Shown: in pieces, positions 15,723 through 17,883 of the stretch | Numbering within the stretch: the first letter of the stretch is position 1 | Layout: each line of letters opens with the position of its first letter | Assembly (NCBI GenBank): GCA_036278935.1 | Contig: DASUKA010000160.1 | Coordinates: 1-17,883 of the forward strand | Direction: 5' to 3' | Length of the DNA: 17,883 nt | Source of the DNA: DASSNR01 sp036278935 | GTDB taxonomy: Bacteria > Gemmatimonadota > Gemmatimonadetes > Gemmatimonadales > Gemmatimonadaceae | Program-made: the position numbers and the translations under genes | The notes under the pieces: model-generated | The model's database searches: none | Told to the model about the DNA's origin: nothing | The model's input: the letters and a program-made list of their open reading frames with translations, nothing else

Positions 15723-15730
15723 TCCGTCTG

Positions 15731-15750
15731 CCGCACAACAGAGTGTGCGG
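15731..15750. repeat. 7-bp inverted repeat CCGCACA/TGTGCGG
   Basis: A perfect 7-bp dyad with a 6-nt centre (ACAGAG), in the middle of the divergent promoter region. It could be an operator for either gene; no regulator gene is adjacent. Confidence 0.4.
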
Positions 15751-15866
15751 TGCGTCTTCCCTCGCATTGCCCTCCGCCCGCCCGTCGCAGTAACGTTCCC
15801 GCCAAGCCATCCCCGCTCCCGCGGCTTTCGATGCCACTCCGTCCCCCACGAACCGGAGCGCCAGTA

Positions 15867-17393
15867 ATGTCCCCAGCTGCGCCCACAACGCCTCCCGCCG
15901 CGCACGCCGCCTCGTACCGCGCCACCCGTTCTGTCCGTGCGGCCCGCGCGGCGGCCCTCGCCGCATCGCTCCTCACTATCCTTCCTCTTCTCGTTCTCGC
16001 CGCAGCGCTCGTCCCCACCCCCGCCATCGCCCAGCGCCCCACGCTCTCCCGCAGCGTGCTGCAGTACGTGGCGGTCGATACGCCGGTCGTCGCGCTCACG
16101 CACGTCCGCGTGATCGATGGCACCGGCGCCCCGGCACGCGAGAACCAGACGCTCATCATCCGCGACGGACGCATCGCCGCGCTCGGCGATGCCGCATCGA
16201 CGTCCGTGCCGGCCGGCGCGCAGGTGATGGACCTCACCGGCAAGTCGGTGATCCCTGGGCTCGTGATGATGCACGAGCATCTCTTCTATCCCACCGGTCC
16301 CAGCGTCTACGGGAATCTCGCGGAGAGCTTCACGCGGCTCTATCTCGCCGGCGGCGTCACCTCCATGCGCACCGGCGGGAACGTGAGCGGCTACGGGGAG
16401 ATCAATATCGCGAACGCCATCAAGCGCGGTGAGCGGCCCGGCCCATGGATCGACGCTACCGCGCCCTATCTGCAGGGCCCGGGGCTCGGCATCTGGCAGA
16501 TGTACGAGCTGAAGAACGCGGACGACGCGCGCCGCATGGTGGACTTCTGGGCGGACGCAGGCGCCACCTCCTTCAAGGCGTATATGAACATCACGCGCGC
16601 GGAGCTGCGCGCGGCCGTGCAGGAGGCGCACAAGCGAGGGCTCAAGATCACGGGGCATCTCTGCTCGGTCACCTATCATGAGGCGGCAGCGGCGGGGATC
16701 GACAACCTGGAGCACGGCTTCTTTGTCGCCACTGACTTCGTGCCGAACAAGAAGCCGGATGTCTGTCCGGGGCAGAATACCGGAATGGCCGCGCTGGCAA
16801 AGCTGGACACGAGCAGTGGCGAGTTCCAGGCGCTGGTGGCCGATCTCATCTCGCACCACGTGGCGGTCACCTCCACGCTCACCGTCTTCGAGACGTTCAC
16901 GCCGGGCCGTCCCATGCCGCCGGGGCTGGATGTGCTCGATCCCATCCTGAAGAAGCGGTACGAGCAGTTCTATGCGCGGGTGCAGAGCAATCCACACTCG
17001 GTGTTCGCCACGCTCTTCCCCAGGGAACGCGCCATGGAGGTGTACTTCGTGCGCGCGGGCGGGCTGCTGCTGGCGGGCACGGATCCCACCGGCGCGGGCG
17101 GCGTGATTCCCGGCTACGCCGACCAGCGTCAGGTGGAGCTCCTCGTGGGAAGCGGCTTCACTCCGCTCGAAGCGATCAAGATCTGCACGCTGAACGGCGC
17201 CACGTACCTCGGCAGGGCCAACGAGATCGGCTCGATCGCCACGGGCAAGCAGGCGGACCTGGTGGTGATCGATGGCAATCCGGCGGCGCACATCGCCGAC
17301 ATTCGCCACGTGGAGATGGTGTTCAAGCAGGGCGTGGGCTACGACCCCGCCAAGCTCATCGCATCGGTGAAGGGGATGGTCGGGTTGTTCTGA
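15867..17393 (+). CDS. Secreted metal-dependent amidohydrolase (imidazolonepropionase-like)
   Basis: A 508-residue amidohydrolase-superfamily enzyme. ATG 15867 has GGAG 8 nt upstream and gives an Arg-rich n-region, a hydrophobic core (about 30-50) and cleavage after PAIA, so it is exported. The domain begins with the small beta-sandwich THVRVIDGTGAPARENQTLI, then the TIM barrel with metal ligands H136 and H138 (MMHEHL), K237 (FKAY, candidate bridging lysine), H264 (GHLCS), H283 (LEHGF) and D406 (GTDPTG), and closes with GSIATGKQADLVVIDGNPA. All ligands of a binuclear site are present. Family members act as dipeptidases, prolidases or on cyclic amides; the substrate is unknown. An imidazolonepropionase of histidine breakdown is unlikely because of export and the absence of hut genes. 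Confidence 0.92.
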   Translation: MSPAAPTTPPAAHAASYRATRSVRAARAAALAASLLTILPLLVLAAALVPTPAIAQRPTLSRSVLQYVAVDTPVVALTHVRVIDGTGAPARENQTLIIRDGRIAALGDAASTSVPAGAQVMDLTGKSVIPGLVMMHEHLFYPTGPSVYGNLAESFTRLYLAGGVTSMRTGGNVSGYGEINIANAIKRGERPGPWIDATAPYLQGPGLGIWQMYELKNADDARRMVDFWADAGATSFKAYMNITRAELRAAVQEAHKRGLKITGHLCSVTYHEAAAAGIDNLEHGFFVATDFVPNKKPDVCPGQNTGMAALAKLDTSSGEFQALVADLISHHVAVTSTLTVFETFTPGRPMPPGLDVLDPILKKRYEQFYARVQSNPHSVFATLFPRERAMEVYFVRAGGLLLAGTDPTGAGGVIPGYADQRQVELLVGSGFTPLEAIKICTLNGATYLGRANEIGSIATGKQADLVVIDGNPAAHIADIRHVEMVFKQGVGYDPAKLIASVKGMVGLF

Positions 17394-17398
17394 GCAGA

Positions 17399-17447
17399 GC
17401 GGACGGTGCGCGGCGCGGTCGGCTCGCCGCGCCGCGCACCGGTCCGC
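17399..17447. terminator. Very strong bidirectional hairpin terminator
   Basis: GGTGCGCGGCGCGG (17405-17418), loop TCGGCTCG, then CCGCGCCGCGCACC (17427-17440): a perfect 14-bp stem. After a single bulged G it extends by GCGGAC (17399-17404) with GTCCGC (17442-17447). It fills the space between two convergent genes, 5 bp after one stop and 7 bp before the other. There is no T-run. Confidence 0.8.
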
Positions 17448-17453
17448 ATGCGG

Positions 17454-17882
17454 TCAGCTTGCCGCGCCGTGCTCCAAGCCGCGCACCACGGTCGCGAGCG
17501 CCTGCACGCGGGTGGTATCGCTGGCACTCTTCGCATCATTGTCCAGCTGCGTGGCCAGCGTCTCGAGCAACTTCGCCTGCGCGGCGCCCTTGGCCTGCTC
17601 CGCGCTGTCCAGTGCCTTCCCGATCGCCGTCGTCCGCGCGGCCGGCAACCCCTGGTCCCGCACCAGCTGATCCAGATACGCCCGTGCGACCACGAAGGCC
17701 GCCGGCCACACCAGGTGTGGCTGCTCCTGCGGGTTGTACTCCGTCATATGGACCAGCTTGGCCGCGTCGATCTCGTTCTGCGTCAGGTCCTTCGTCGGCG
17801 TCAGCTGGAAGACGTCCAGCCCCCGGGCGATCTCCGAGCCGTAGATGTAGCCGTTGTAGTAGTAACCCGCCCAGTAGCCGCC
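17454..17882 (-). CDS. LVIVD-type secreted protein, C-terminal part (5' end outside window)
   Basis: The frame is open to the window edge, so this is the last 142 residues of a longer protein. The visible start, GGYWAGYYYNGYIYGSEIAR followed by GLDVFQLTP, resembles the end of the beta-propeller in exported LVIVD-repeat proteins that are often annotated as hypothetical. It is followed by a helical tail (LTQNEIDAAKLVHMTEYNPQ, FVVARAYLDQLVRDQGL, a lysine/alanine-rich helix) ending RGLEHGAAS. The Met at 17747 is internal, not the start, because the conserved sequence continues upstream of it. No catalytic residues are seen. The family call rests on recall of the YxYNGYIYGSEIARGLDV pattern. Confidence 0.65.
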   Translation of the reverse strand, partial: GGYWAGYYYNGYIYGSEIARGLDVFQLTPTKDLTQNEIDAAKLVHMTEYNPQEQPHLVWPAAFVVARAYLDQLVRDQGLPAARTTAIGKALDSAEQAKGAAQAKLLETLATQLDNDAKSASDTTRVQALATVVRGLEHGAAS

Positions 17883-17883
17883 G

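Larger units (their letters stand above)
15566..15866. other. Divergent intergenic region without a supported gene
   Basis: 301 bp between the SnoaL-like gene (minus) and the amidohydrolase (plus). It must hold promoters for both, but I see no convincing -35/-10 pair. It contains two close inverted repeats (15702-15722 and 15731-15750). The amidohydrolase frame is open back to 15699, but that stretch does not read like protein and the signal peptide and ribosome binding site favour the start at 15867. Confidence 0.5.

Noticed and set aside
15699..15866. Longer N-terminus for the amidohydrolase from ATG 15699
   Set aside because: The extra 56 residues do not look like protein, and the signal peptide plus GGAG site support ATG 15867.

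Overview
The window is GC-rich (G or C in most third codon positions) and densely coded on both strands. The gene set (ECF sigma factor coupled to a TPR serine/threonine kinase, ADOP/MacB-type permease, DUF4412-like remnant, secreted imidazolonepropionase-like amidohydrolase, LVIVD-type end fragment) is typical of Gemmatimonadota, less probably Acidobacteriota. This assignment is an inference from gene content; there is no rRNA, tRNA or other marker in the window.

Layout. 2-730: end of a sensor histidine kinase. 830-3142: a fused HAD phosphatase / GT20 synthase, best read as a bifunctional glucosylglycerol-phosphate synthase/phosphatase for compatible-solute synthesis; it has no ordinary start codon in the right place. 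3155-4846: a perfect palindrome over a TTGACA box, then an aldo/keto reductase and a TetR regulator overlapping by ATGA, apparently a self-contained regulated operon. 4853-5316 (minus): a small membrane protein preceded by a 26-codon coupled ORF. 5391-9265: ECF sigma factor and membrane-anchored TPR protein kinase, overlapping by GTGA.

9260-11500 is a mix of intact and broken genes. The kinase frame runs on about 1 kb past its recognisable end. A minus-strand DUF4412-like gene and a second protein kinase each keep both ends but have lost the middle. Between them lies the most interesting item: a thioredoxin-fold gene (9771-10343) with an in-frame TGA exactly where the first cysteine of a CxxC motif belongs (U-S-G-C), followed at 16 nt by a perfect 6-bp hairpin with a UGGAU loop, as expected of a bacterial SECIS element. 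I read it as a selenoprotein of 190 residues that ordinary gene calling would split and mis-start. A VOC-family protein (10381-10797, minus) is intact.

11592-17882: an ADOP-type permease converging on a secreted alpha/beta hydrolase with stop codons sharing CTAG, a SnoaL/DUF4440-like protein, a 301-bp divergent intergenic region with two small inverted repeats, a secreted amidohydrolase, a very strong hairpin terminator, and the C-terminal part of a secreted LVIVD-type protein running off the window.

The genes do not form one pathway. The themes are signal transduction (histidine kinase, TetR, ECF sigma/kinase), stress and redox functions (glucosylglycerol, aldo/keto reductase, thioredoxin-like selenoprotein), and exported or membrane proteins.
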